Below are positions 49,064-56,220 of a stretch of 64,000 bases of DNA, one piece after another. Below the pieces are notes generated by a model, which worked only from the letters and a program-made list of their open reading frames with translations, did no database searches and had not been told where the DNA came from. A program made the translations under genes and the position numbers. Each line of letters opens with the position of its first letter. Positions within the stretch are counted from its first letter, which is position 1. The DNA comes from Umezawaea tangerina (lineage in GTDB: Bacteria; Actinomycetota; Actinomycetes; Mycobacteriales; Pseudonocardiaceae): NCBI RefSeq assembly GCF_003002815.1, contig NZ_PVTF01000010.1, positions 310,001 to 374,000 of the forward strand, in the 5' to 3' direction.

Positions 49064-50167
49064 CTAACGGGCTCGGCGCGAGAACTGCTGGACCGACTCG
49101 AAGCGCAGGGGACGGGCGTCGGCGCGCAGGCATTCACGGGTGAAGCGGCGCGCGCCCGGACCGGGACCGCAGTCCACGACCCGTTCGACCGCGGCGTCGC
49201 CGATCGCGTGACCGGCCGCCAGCTCCCACTCGATCGGCCGCACCAGCACCTGGTCGAGGAACTCCTGGACCAGGTCGGTGGACTGCTGGAGGTTGCGCGG
49301 CGCGTCGGTGGCGTACACCGGGACCCGCAGCGCGTCCGCGCCGGGCATCGGGCCGATGAAGGCGAGGTCGTCGCGGACGCGGCGGGCGGCCGGTGCCAGC
49401 CGGGAGCTGTGGAACGGGATCGAGTTGGACAGGAACGCCCAGCTCACCCGCGACTCCGCGAACACGGACTCGTGGGCGAAGTAGAAGTCGAGCAGGTCCG
49501 CGGTCGACCCGCTGAGCACCTGCACGGTGGGGGAGTTGACCAGGCTCACCGACAGCCTGCCGTCCTGGGCGTAGCGGCTGACCGCGCTGCTCAGGTCGTG
49601 CCGCGACATGCCCGTCAGCGACGCCATGGGGGTCGGCGCGCGGCCCTTGCCGTCACGGGCCAGGTACCGGCTCACCAGCTCCGGGCTCACGGCGCGCGCC
49701 TCGTCGAGCTGGTGGCCGCGCACCAGGCTCAGCGCGACGAGCTTGAGCGAGCTCGCGGCCAGCGCGAGGAACTCGTCCACCCGGCGCGTGCGCATCCCGG
49801 CCACGACCGCGGCCTGCAGCCCGATGCTGTGCCCGAGGGCCGCCACCACGTCCTCGTCCGCGCCGCGGGCGGTGGGCTGGAGGTGGGCCACCTGGCACAC
49901 GTGCACGCAGATTCCCGCCACGATCGAATTCCGCAGAGCGTCCGGCGGAAAACCGGACGGAGAATCCAGCCATTGTTTCAGGGGCAAGTCCGTGGGTAAC
50001 ACGGCGCTGCGCGTTTCGTTTCCGATGTATTTCCGGACGTCGTCCAGAACGGTGAAGACCGTGTGGAAGTAGGCGGCGTTCTCGGGACGGGCGTAAAGCT
50101 CGCGAAGGGCGGCGACCAGGGTGTCGTTGTTGCCGCCGAGACCGTCGAAGAGCAGGAGGGTGCGCAT
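49064..50167 (-). CDS. Stand-alone acyltransferase resembling the AT/SAT domain of type I FAS
   Basis: 367 residues. It has a GHSxG elbow (VAALGHSIGLQAAV, Ser114) and a catalytic-His region SNSIPFHSSRLAPAA. Several other stretches recall, from memory of the family, the acetyl-transferase domain of fungal FAS beta chains: LLFDGLGGNNDT at the N-terminus, LKQWLDSPSGFPPDALRNS, VSLVNSPTVQVLSGS and a late VVDCGPGPGARRF. It is longer than FabD and clearly different from the malonyl transferase next to it. Proposed role: choosing and loading the starter acyl unit. First gene of the operon; ATG 50167 has CGAGG 5-9 bp upstream. Confidence 0.72.
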   Translation of the reverse strand: MRTLLLFDGLGGNNDTLVAALRELYARPENAAYFHTVFTVLDDVRKYIGNETRSAVLPTDLPLKQWLDSPSGFPPDALRNSIVAGICVHVCQVAHLQPTARGADEDVVAALGHSIGLQAAVVAGMRTRRVDEFLALAASSLKLVALSLVRGHQLDEARAVSPELVSRYLARDGKGRAPTPMASLTGMSRHDLSSAVSRYAQDGRLSVSLVNSPTVQVLSGSTADLLDFYFAHESVFAESRVSWAFLSNSIPFHSSRLAPAARRVRDDLAFIGPMPGADALRVPVYATDAPRNLQQSTDLVQEFLDQVLVRPIEWELAAGHAIGDAAVERVVDCGPGPGARRFTRECLRADARPLRFESVQQFSRRAR

Positions 50168-50254
50168 CATGACCTCGACCCGTGAAGGTGGTCCTGACCT
50201 GTGGTGACCGCGACGATGAGGTCGAGACTCGTGATTTCGTGTGAACGGTTGCAC

Positions 50255-50283
50255 ACGCTAGGGCGGGTCGCGAAAACCGACAA
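50255..50283 (-). promoter_or_regulatory. Candidate promoter of the PKS operon
   Basis: Minus strand: TTGTCG (50278-50283), 17-bp spacer, TAGCGT (50255-50260), placing the transcript start near 50248 with an ~80-nt leader before ATG 50167. Confidence 0.45.
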
Positions 50284-50347
50284 CCACCCCCTTGTTCGGA
50301 CATTGCGACGAAAGGCGGAGTCGTCTGTCAATGTGATGGTGGCCCGT

Positions 50348-50382
50348 CGACCTCCCGTCTCGTTCGGAGGTCGCCATTTTTT
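50348..50382 (+). terminator. Orphan T-rich hairpin in the PKS upstream region
   Basis: CGACCTCC (50348-50355) pairs with GGAGGTCG (50366-50373), followed by T6 at 50377-50382. It is a factor-independent terminator shape reading on the plus strand, where no upstream gene exists. The rest of this 458-bp gap holds only promoters. Confidence 0.5.
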
Positions 50383-50612
50383 CGCGGGATGGCGGTTCAT
50401 CCGGGCAGCTCACGCCGCGCGCGGATGATCGCCCGCCGATGCATCGGTCCCGCGCGGGACGAGTAGTGAATACACCTGTTCGGCACAGGGCATTCCGTAA
50501 TGGGTGTGGACCGGTATCCGATGGGGGACGCTTCGTGTTCGCGAAGTGCGCCCTGTCCCGGACTGTGGCGTGGACGGCAGGATCCGCGGTTCCGGGCGCC
50601 CGGACCCGTGCC

Positions 50613-50618
50613 TAGCGT
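50613..50618 (+). promoter_or_regulatory. -10 element of a leaderless promoter (NAD(P)H oxidoreductase)
   Basis: TAGCGT, 7 nt, ATG 50626. Confidence 0.45.
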
Positions 50619-50625
50619 CGAAACC

Positions 50626-51126
50626 ATGACGCTCGTGCTGCTCGCCCACCCCGATCCCGCCCGCTCCAGGGTCAACGCCGCGCTCGCCGCCGCGGTCGCC
50701 GACCTGCCCGGTGTCGTGCTGCACGACCTCGCGGCCACGACCGGGGACTTCGACGTCGACGCCGAGGTGCGGCTGCTGCTGGAGCACGAGCTGGTCGTGT
50801 TCCAGGTCCCGTTCCACTGGTACTCGGTGCCCGCCCTGCTCAAGCGGTGGATGGACGACGTCCTGATCCGCTGCCTCGTCCCCGCGACGGGCGGGTCGCT
50901 GCTGCGAGGCCGCACGCTGCTGGTGGTGACCTCCACCGGCGGCACCGCGGAGAGCTACGCCCGCCGGTACCCGATGGCCGAGCTGCTGCTGCCGCTGGAG
51001 AGCACCGCCCACAAGCTCGGCATGGACTTCGCCACCCCGCTGGTGCTGCACGACGTCCGCAACGTCGGGGACGAGGACCTCGCCCTGCACGCCAAGCGCT
51101 ACCGGGAGCTGCTGGAGGCGAGCTGA
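50626..51126 (+). CDS. Flavodoxin-fold NAD(P)H oxidoreductase (quinone-reductase type)
   Basis: 166 residues. LVLLAHPDPARSRVNAALA is the flavodoxin-fold phosphate loop; VVFQVPFHWYSVPALLKRWMDDVL is the hallmark of KefF/MdaB-like FMN quinone reductases. It probably reduces quinones by two electrons. It is followed after 12 bp by a GlxA-type regulator gene, likely co-transcribed, and is divergent from the PKS operon. Confidence 0.85.
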   Translation: MTLVLLAHPDPARSRVNAALAAAVADLPGVVLHDLAATTGDFDVDAEVRLLLEHELVVFQVPFHWYSVPALLKRWMDDVLIRCLVPATGGSLLRGRTLLVVTSTGGTAESYARRYPMAELLLPLESTAHKLGMDFATPLVLHDVRNVGDEDLALHAKRYRELLEAS

Positions 51127-51138
51127 CAGGATGGTGCG

Positions 51139-52080
51139 GTGCGGCGTGTGACGATCCTGGCCTACGACGACGTGTCGATGATCGACATAGCGGGCCCGGC
51201 CGACGTCTTCGGCCAGGCCAACCGGTTCGGTGCCGACTACCGCGTCGGCGTGGTCTCACCCGGCGGCGCGGACGTCCGCACGTTCAACGGCGTCCGGGTG
51301 AGCGTCGACGGCGCGGCCCGCGACGCCGAACCCGGCGGCACCGCGGTCGTCCTCGGCGGCTACGCCATGGTCGAGACCCCGCTGGACCCCGACCTGCTGG
51401 AGGCCGCCCGCGTCCTGGCCGCGGGCGCCGACCGCGTGACGGCGGTGTGCACCGGCTCGTTCCTGCTCGCCGAGCTGGGCCTGCTCGACGGCCGCGCGGC
51501 CACCACCCACTGGCGGCAGGTCGCGCTGTTCGCCCGGCGCTACCCCGACGTGCTGGTCCAGCCCGACTCGCTCTACGTCCACGACGGCCCGTTCATCACC
51601 TCCGCGGGCGTCAGCTCCGGCATCGACCTCGCCCTGTCGCTGGTCGAGGACGACCACGGCTCCGAGGTCGCCGCCGAGGTCGCCCGTGCGATGGTGGTGT
51701 TCCTGCAACGCCCCGGAGGCCTGTCCCAGCACTCCGCGGCGTCCCGCTGGCACGTGTCCCGCACCAGTCCGCTGCGGGCGGTCCTCGACGCCGTCGCCGC
51801 CGACCCGGCCGCCGACCACTCCGTGCCCGCCATGGCCGCCGCCGCGTCGGTCAGCGCCCGCCAGCTCTCCCGGCTGTTCCACGACGAGATCGGCACCACC
51901 CCGGCCAGGTACGTGGAGCTGGTCCGCCTGGAGTGCGCCCAGGACCTGCTGCAGAAGGGGCACACCGTCGCCGTGGCCGCGGCCCGCAGCGGGTTCGGCA
52001 GCGACGAGACCCTGCGCCGGGTGTTCACCAACCGGCTCGGCCTCTCGCCCACCGCGTACCGCGAACAGCACCGGGGCTGA
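51139..52080 (+). CDS. GlxA-family regulator (DJ-1/PfpI + AraC HTH), paralogue
   Basis: 313 residues, same architecture as the gene at 29463: ILAYDDVSMIDIAGPADVFG, elbow VTAVCTGSFLLAELGLLDGRAATTHW, and two HTHs (VPAMAAAASVSARQLSRLF; VAVAAARSGFGSDETLRRVF). It may control the oxidoreductase upstream. GTG 51139 lies 12 bp after that gene. Stop codons of this gene and the convergent MerR gene abut with no gap. Confidence 0.86.
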   Translation: MRRVTILAYDDVSMIDIAGPADVFGQANRFGADYRVGVVSPGGADVRTFNGVRVSVDGAARDAEPGGTAVVLGGYAMVETPLDPDLLEAARVLAAGADRVTAVCTGSFLLAELGLLDGRAATTHWRQVALFARRYPDVLVQPDSLYVHDGPFITSAGVSSGIDLALSLVEDDHGSEVAAEVARAMVVFLQRPGGLSQHSAASRWHVSRTSPLRAVLDAVAADPAADHSVPAMAAAASVSARQLSRLFHDEIGTTPARYVELVRLECAQDLLQKGHTVAVAAARSGFGSDETLRRVFTNRLGLSPTAYREQHRG

Positions 52081-52782
52081 CTACCGGCCGAGCAGGTCCA
52101 GGTAGGCGCCGAGCCGGGTGGCCGCGGTGAGCGTCGCGCGGCCCTGCGCGGTGAGCTTGCGCCGCCAGTCGGCCAGCGCCGTGGCCAACGCCTCCGTGCC
52201 GCCCGCCGTGCGGATCTGGTGCACCACGGTGGAGATGAGGTCCAGCGGGTAGCGGCCGCGCCGGAGCAGGTGGGCCACCTCGGCGTCGCGGACGTCGCTC
52301 GGGCGGTAGACGCGGTACCCGGTGGCCGGGTCGCGCGCGGGCACGACGATGCCCGCCTCCTCCCAGTTGCGCAGGGTCGCCGGGGTGACGTCGAGCCCGC
52401 GGGCCAGCTCCCCGATCGTGCGGGTGTCGGCGGACGGCTCCGGGGCGGCGTGCGCGGTCAGGTGGTCGACGGCCTCCCGCACCGCGTCCAGGGTCTCGCG
52501 GTCGCGCAGCAGCCGCGCGTGGCCGCGGTCGATGACCCCCAGGGCCTCCTCGACCTCGTCGCCGTTCACCGCGGTCATGATCCGGCCCGCCGCGGGGTAC
52601 CCGTAGGCCGGGACCAGGGCGAGGTAGGCGTCCAGCGCGGCGGCGTGCGCCTCGGTGTAGACCCGGTAGCCGGCCGGGGTGCGTTCGGCGGGCGGGAGGA
52701 AGCCGCTCCGCTCGTAGTTGCGGACGGCCTGGGTGGAGATGCCGTGCGCGCGGGCGAGGTCGGTGGGCCGGAGGGTTCTCAC
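52081..52782 (-). CDS. TioE-like MerR regulator with two MerR DNA-binding domains
   Basis: 233 residues with two MerR HTH modules: LRPTDLARAHGISTQAVRNY ... GYRVYTEAH at 4-45 and TIGELARGLDVTPATLRNWE ... GYRVYRPSD at about 122-165. Tandem MerR domains occur in TioE-type regulators of antibiotic clusters. There is no metal-binding Cys pattern, so a drug-like ligand is more likely. Divergent from the erythromycin-esterase-like gene, with an 18-bp palindrome between them. Confidence 0.82.
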   Translation of the reverse strand: MRTLRPTDLARAHGISTQAVRNYERSGFLPPAERTPAGYRVYTEAHAAALDAYLALVPAYGYPAAGRIMTAVNGDEVEEALGVIDRGHARLLRDRETLDAVREAVDHLTAHAAPEPSADTRTIGELARGLDVTPATLRNWEEAGIVVPARDPATGYRVYRPSDVRDAEVAHLLRRGRYPLDLISTVVHQIRTAGGTEALATALADWRRKLTAQGRATLTAATRLGAYLDLLGR

Positions 52783-52841
52783 TGGTTTGAAACTTTACCG
52801 CGAGACCCGCTGCTGGTGTCGGCGGAAGTCTCAACGGTGCT

Positions 52842-52859
52842 TTCAAGGATACGCTTGAA
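52842..52859. promoter_or_regulatory. MerR-type operator/promoter of the esterase gene
   Basis: TTCAAG-GATACG-CTTGAA is a perfect 6-bp inverted repeat that covers the -10-like TACGCT (52850-52855), 8 bp before ATG 52864. A half-site TTTGAAAC lies near the MerR start at 52788-52795. Confidence 0.5.
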
Positions 52860-52863
52860 CCTC

Positions 52864-54006
52864 ATGAGTCAGGACATCTTGGGCTTCGTGACCCCGTCGT
52901 GCGACCTGCTGGCCTTCGGCGAGCCGACCCACCTCGAACCGGCGTTCCAGCGGGTGCGCAACGAGCTGTTCCCCCGGCTGGTCGAGCACGGGTTCCGGTC
53001 GATCGCCGTCGAGTCCGACCGGGCGGCGGCGCTCGTCGTGGACGACTACGTGCGGGAGGGCGTGGGGACGCTCGACTCGGCGATGCGGGACGGGTTCTCG
53101 CACGGGCTGGGGGAGCTGGAGGGGAACCGGCGGCTGGTCGCGTGGATGCGGGACCACAACGAGGACCTGCCGCCCGACGAGCGGGTCGCGTTCCACGGGT
53201 TCGACGCCTCCACGGAGATGATGAGCGCGCCCAGTCCGCGGGCCTACCTGGAGCGGGCGCGCGACTACCTGGGGTGGGACGTCGACCTCACGGGGCTCCT
53301 CGGGGAGGACGAGCGGTGGAGCCGCACCGAGGCCGTGATGCGGTGGGAGGAGTCGGTGGGCGCGTCGGCCGAGGCGGGCGAGCTGAGGGTGATCGCGGAC
53401 GACATGGTGGTCGCCATGGACGTCCGGGCACCGGAGCTCATCGCCGGGTCGTCGTTGGCGCAGTGGCGGCGGGTGCGGACGCACCTGTTCGCCGGGATCG
53501 GGTTGCTGCGCTACCACCGGGAGCTGGCGCGGCCGGGGGAGCAGGCGCAGAGGGTGTCGCGGTTGTCCGGGGTCCGCGACGGGGTGATGGCGCGCAACCT
53601 GCTGGACATCCGTGAGCTGGAAGCGGTGCGGGGCAAGACGTTCGTGTTCGCCCACAACATGCACCTGAAGTGGACGCCCAGCGAGTGGAGGTTGGCCGAC
53701 ATGGACGTGGAGTGGGTGTCGGCGGGGGCGATCGTGGGGTCGTTGGTGGGGGAGGGGTACGTGTTCGTGGCGGGGAGCCTGGGACGGAGTGCCCGGTTGG
53801 GGTTGGAGGAGCCCGCGGCGGGCACGTTCGAGGCCGGGTTGCAGGACCGGGTGTCGGGGTGGGGGCTGGTCGAGGCCGGGTCGGTGGACAGCGGGAGCGT
53901 GCGGACGGACACGCGGCCGGAACAGGGCTACTTCCCGTTGGACCAAGGGGTTCTGGAGGGGGCGGCGGGGGTGCTGCACGTCGTGGACGGTGCCGGGTGG
54001 AACTGA
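52864..54006 (+). CDS. Erythromycin-esterase family protein
   Basis: 380 residues. The family motif LLAFGEPTHLEPAF places His and Glu of the metal-free Ere hydrolase site near residues 18-25. AVESDRAAALVVDDYV, VAFHGFDASTEMM and FVFAHNMHLKWTP supply the other conserved acidic and His residues. Ere enzymes open macrolactone rings, but most family members have unknown substrates. Probably induced by the divergent MerR regulator. Codons in the 3' half become strongly G-rich. The stop overlaps the next gene by 10 bp. Confidence 0.83.
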   Translation: MSQDILGFVTPSCDLLAFGEPTHLEPAFQRVRNELFPRLVEHGFRSIAVESDRAAALVVDDYVREGVGTLDSAMRDGFSHGLGELEGNRRLVAWMRDHNEDLPPDERVAFHGFDASTEMMSAPSPRAYLERARDYLGWDVDLTGLLGEDERWSRTEAVMRWEESVGASAEAGELRVIADDMVVAMDVRAPELIAGSSLAQWRRVRTHLFAGIGLLRYHRELARPGEQAQRVSRLSGVRDGVMARNLLDIRELEAVRGKTFVFAHNMHLKWTPSEWRLADMDVEWVSAGAIVGSLVGEGYVFVAGSLGRSARLGLEEPAAGTFEAGLQDRVSGWGLVEAGSVDSGSVRTDTRPEQGYFPLDQGVLEGAAGVLHVVDGAGWN

Positions 54007-54509
54007 CCCTGGAGGAGCTGAGGGCCGTCGCCGGGTTCGCCGTGGCGTGCGCGGAGCCGGTGCTGCGGATCTTCGAAACGGCGCGGCCGGAGGACGGGCG
54101 GCCGCGGGAGGCGATCGAGGTCGCGCGGGAGTTCGCGGGCGGCGGGAGGAGGACGAAAGCCATGCGGGACTGCGCTTGGGCGGCGCAGAGGGCGGCCGGG
54201 GAAGCGCGGGATCTGGGGTTCGAGGCGGCTTGGGAGGCGGGGAGGGCCGCACTTGCGGCGGCGGGGGCCGGGTACCTGCATCCGTTGGAGAAGGCGACGC
54301 AGGTGAAGCACATCCTGGGGGCGGCGGGGCATGCGGGGAGGGCGGTGGAGCTGGAGGTCGGGGGTGATTCTGGGGTGCGGTACGTGGAGGGGGTGGTGGG
54401 GGTTGCTTCGGGGGTGGTGGTGGGGGTGTTGAGGAGGTATCCGGGGGCGCCTGGGGGTGGGGGGAGGGGGGGGGAGTTGGTGAGGTTGTTGGATGGGTTG
54501 TTGAGGTGA
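53997..54509 (+). CDS. Imm5-like putative immunity protein
   Basis: 170 residues beginning GTG within the end of the esterase gene (10-bp overlap). The helical pattern LRAVAGFAVACAEPVLRIFE, then RPREAIEVAREFAGGG, ALAAAGAGYLHPLEKATQVKH and HILGAAGHAGRAVEL, resembles Imm5-type immunity proteins of polymorphic toxin systems. No toxin gene is adjacent. The last 50 codons are extremely G-rich and contain a run of nine G (54466-54474), a likely slippage site. The family assignment is by recognition of the pattern only. Confidence 0.6.
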   Translation: MELTLEELRAVAGFAVACAEPVLRIFETARPEDGRPREAIEVAREFAGGGRRTKAMRDCAWAAQRAAGEARDLGFEAAWEAGRAALAAAGAGYLHPLEKATQVKHILGAAGHAGRAVELEVGGDSGVRYVEGVVGVASGVVVGVLRRYPGAPGGGGRGGELVRLLDGLLR

Positions 54510-54530
54510 GGGTGGGGTGCTGCCCTCTGG

Positions 54531-54710
54531 TGAAGCCTGGTCCTGGTTGTTCCACTGCGTGAAGTCTGGTTCTCGGTCCTTCCATCGTGCGAAGTCTGGT
54601 TCCTGGTCCTCCCACTGTGCTAAGTCTGGCTCCCGGCCCTCTCATCGTGCGAAGTCTGGCTCCTGGCCCTCTCATCGTGCGAAGCCCTGTCCCCGGCCCT
54701 CCCACCCCTG
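54531..54710 (+). repeat. Six tandem 30-bp repeats
   Basis: Units of exactly 30 bp starting near GAAGTCTGG at 54531, 54561, 54591, 54621, 54651 and 54681, with variation concentrated at a few positions (GTTCCTGGTCC versus GCTCCCGGCCC). They translate as a ten-residue repeat in two frames, but no start with an RBS was found. Confidence 0.85.
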
Positions 54711-54746
54711 GGGAAGCCCGGCCCCCCGGCGCGCGATTGTCTCAAT

Positions 54747-54801
54747 GCCCCACCCCCGTTTGTCAAGACGATAAAGCTGTCTTGACAAACGGGGGTGGGG
54801 C
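54747..54801. repeat. 23-bp perfect inverted repeat with loop GATAAAGCT
   Basis: GCCCCACCCCCGTTTGTCAA (start of the left arm, 54747-54769) pairs exactly with 54779-54801; the loop is 9 nt. The right arm contains TTGACA. One of the strongest hairpins in the window. Confidence 0.85.
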
Positions 54802-54834
54802 AGGAGGGCGCTGTGTATCGGGGGCGGGAGGGGA

Positions 54835-54939
54835 TCTGGCTTCGCCAGACATCAGGCTGCGCCTGACTTCAAGGCATCGGCTGGCGCCGACAGGGCCCCA
54901 GGCGCTCCGCGCCGGATGCGCGTTGGCGGGCTGCGCCCG
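54835..54939. repeat. Array of five small hairpins
   Basis: Consecutive stems with 3-4-nt loops: TCTGGC-TTC-GCCAGA (54835), TCAGGC-TGC-GCCTGA (54852), TCGGC-TGGC-GCCGA (54877), GGCGC-TCC-GCGCC (54901), CGGGC-TGC-GCCCG (54927). Confidence 0.75.
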
Positions 54940-54960
54940 TCGGGGTGGCTCCTGGCTCTA

Positions 54961-55143
54961 GTCCTTTGCCTTTCTCATTCCCGCTCTTCTCTTCCCCTCC
55001 GTCCTTTCCCGCCCAGCCCTTTTCCCTACCGCTCAGCCCTTCCTTTACCCCTCCTGCCCACTCCACTCCACCCCAGCCTGCCCTGCCCCACCCACCCCCC
55101 GCTCTCCCCTCCCACGCGTCCCCTCCCCCTCCACCCAGCAGCC
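54961..55143. other. Pyrimidine tract (C/T-rich on +), ~180 bp
   Basis: Almost uninterrupted C and T on the plus strand, ending just before the stop of the SGNH hydrolase gene. No gene visible. Could form triplex or other non-B DNA. Confidence 0.6.
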
Positions 55144-55155
55144 TGGGGACGGGGG

Positions 55156-56214
55156 TCAGTCGGTGTTGGTGCTGGAGACTGCTTTGAGGTTGCCCTGTTG
55201 GTCGGCTACGCAGGTGGCGGTTTTGGTGGTGGTGCTGAGGAAGTCGGTGAGGCAGCGGCCGAACTGTTCGTGGCCCTTGGCGTTGGGGTGGAAGGATTCC
55301 TGGAGGGCGTGGGAGGCGCGGGATTCGTCGCGGAGGCCGTCGAAGTCGACTGAGAGCCTGGTGAACCACTCGTCGTCGGGGTTGGGGCCGCCGGTGCAGG
55401 CTTCGTGGTCGGTGCCTGCCTGGGTGAGGTCGAGGAAGCGGGCGTTGGTGCGGCGGGCGGCGGTGTTGAGGCCCTTGGCGAGTTCGCCGACGCCGGTGTC
55501 GCGGACCCAGGTCATGTCGCCGGTGCGGAGGGGGCAGCCTGCGAGGTTCTGCAGGTCGCCGGGGACGCCGGGGGCGACGGGGGAGGCGTAGGACTGGAGG
55601 ACGAGGGTGTAGGAGCGTTCGGTGTAGCCCTCGTCGTGCATGACGGTGCGGATGTCGCGCAACGCCCTCTCGACCTTGGGGACCATGCGGTCGACGCGGC
55701 CGCGCCAGTCGTCGGAGAGGGTGGCGGTGCAGTCGGCCTTGCGTTCGAACCAGGCCTGGACGCAGCGGTTGAGGACGTCGGAGAAGCGGGGGTCGTCGTT
55801 GGCGCCGACGGCGACGACGATGACGGCCACGCGGTTGACGCGGGCGATGGCGGCGAGGCGCTTGGACTGGGACTGCTCGGTGTTCTGGAGCTTGTCGGTC
55901 AGACCGACCTGCTCGGAGTTGGCGCCGGAGCAGGAGAGGTTGAACGTCTTGTCGACGCCCGCGACGACGGTCCGGTTGATGGTGGCGTTGGCGGAGCGGT
56001 GGCACCAGTCGCCGTTCTCGCCGTCGGTCCCCGCCTCGTAGTCGCCCGCGCCCTCGCCGGACATGGTGCTGTCGCCCATGGCGACCATCGCGACGGGTGC
56101 GTCGCGGGCGGGGCCGGGAGGCGCGGCGAAGCGGTGGTCGCTGACGACCACCAGGACGGCGAGGAGGGGGACCACGACGAAGAGGGCCAGGACGCGGCGA
56201 GCGAACGGGTGCAT
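55156..56214 (-). CDS. Secreted SGNH/GDSL hydrolase
   Basis: 352 residues. An N-terminal signal anchor (ARRVLALFVVVPLLAVLVVV) leads to an extracytoplasmic SGNH domain: block I AMGDSTMSGEGAGDY with Ser, block III VAVGANDDPRFSD with Asn, and block V SFHPNAKGHEQF with the Asp/His region. Six or more cysteines suggest disulfides. Likely an esterase or lipase of lipids or cell-wall acyl groups. It starts 6 bp after the second ATPase gene, making it the last gene of the ABC operon. Confidence 0.83.
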   Translation of the reverse strand: MHPFARRVLALFVVVPLLAVLVVVSDHRFAAPPGPARDAPVAMVAMGDSTMSGEGAGDYEAGTDGENGDWCHRSANATINRTVVAGVDKTFNLSCSGANSEQVGLTDKLQNTEQSQSKRLAAIARVNRVAVIVVAVGANDDPRFSDVLNRCVQAWFERKADCTATLSDDWRGRVDRMVPKVERALRDIRTVMHDEGYTERSYTLVLQSYASPVAPGVPGDLQNLAGCPLRTGDMTWVRDTGVGELAKGLNTAARRTNARFLDLTQAGTDHEACTGGPNPDDEWFTRLSVDFDGLRDESRASHALQESFHPNAKGHEQFGRCLTDFLSTTTKTATCVADQQGNLKAVSSTNTD

Positions 56215-56220
56215 CGGGAC

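Noticed and set aside
45588-49133. Long minus-strand frame overlapping the PKS and malonyl transferase
   Set aside because: Arg/Gly/Pro-rich shadow of the real frames, which contain complete KS, KR, ACP and AT motifs.
50201-50428. 75-codon plus-strand frame in the PKS upstream gap
   Set aside because: It runs through a terminator hairpin, has no RBS and no recognisable features.
54531-54710. 30-bp repeats considered as a CRISPR array
   Set aside because: Units abut directly with no spacers, variation lies within the units, and no cas genes are near.
54517-54774. 85-codon frame through the 30-bp repeats as a gene
   Set aside because: No RBS, a second frame is equally open because the period is a multiple of three, and no similarity to known repeat proteins.
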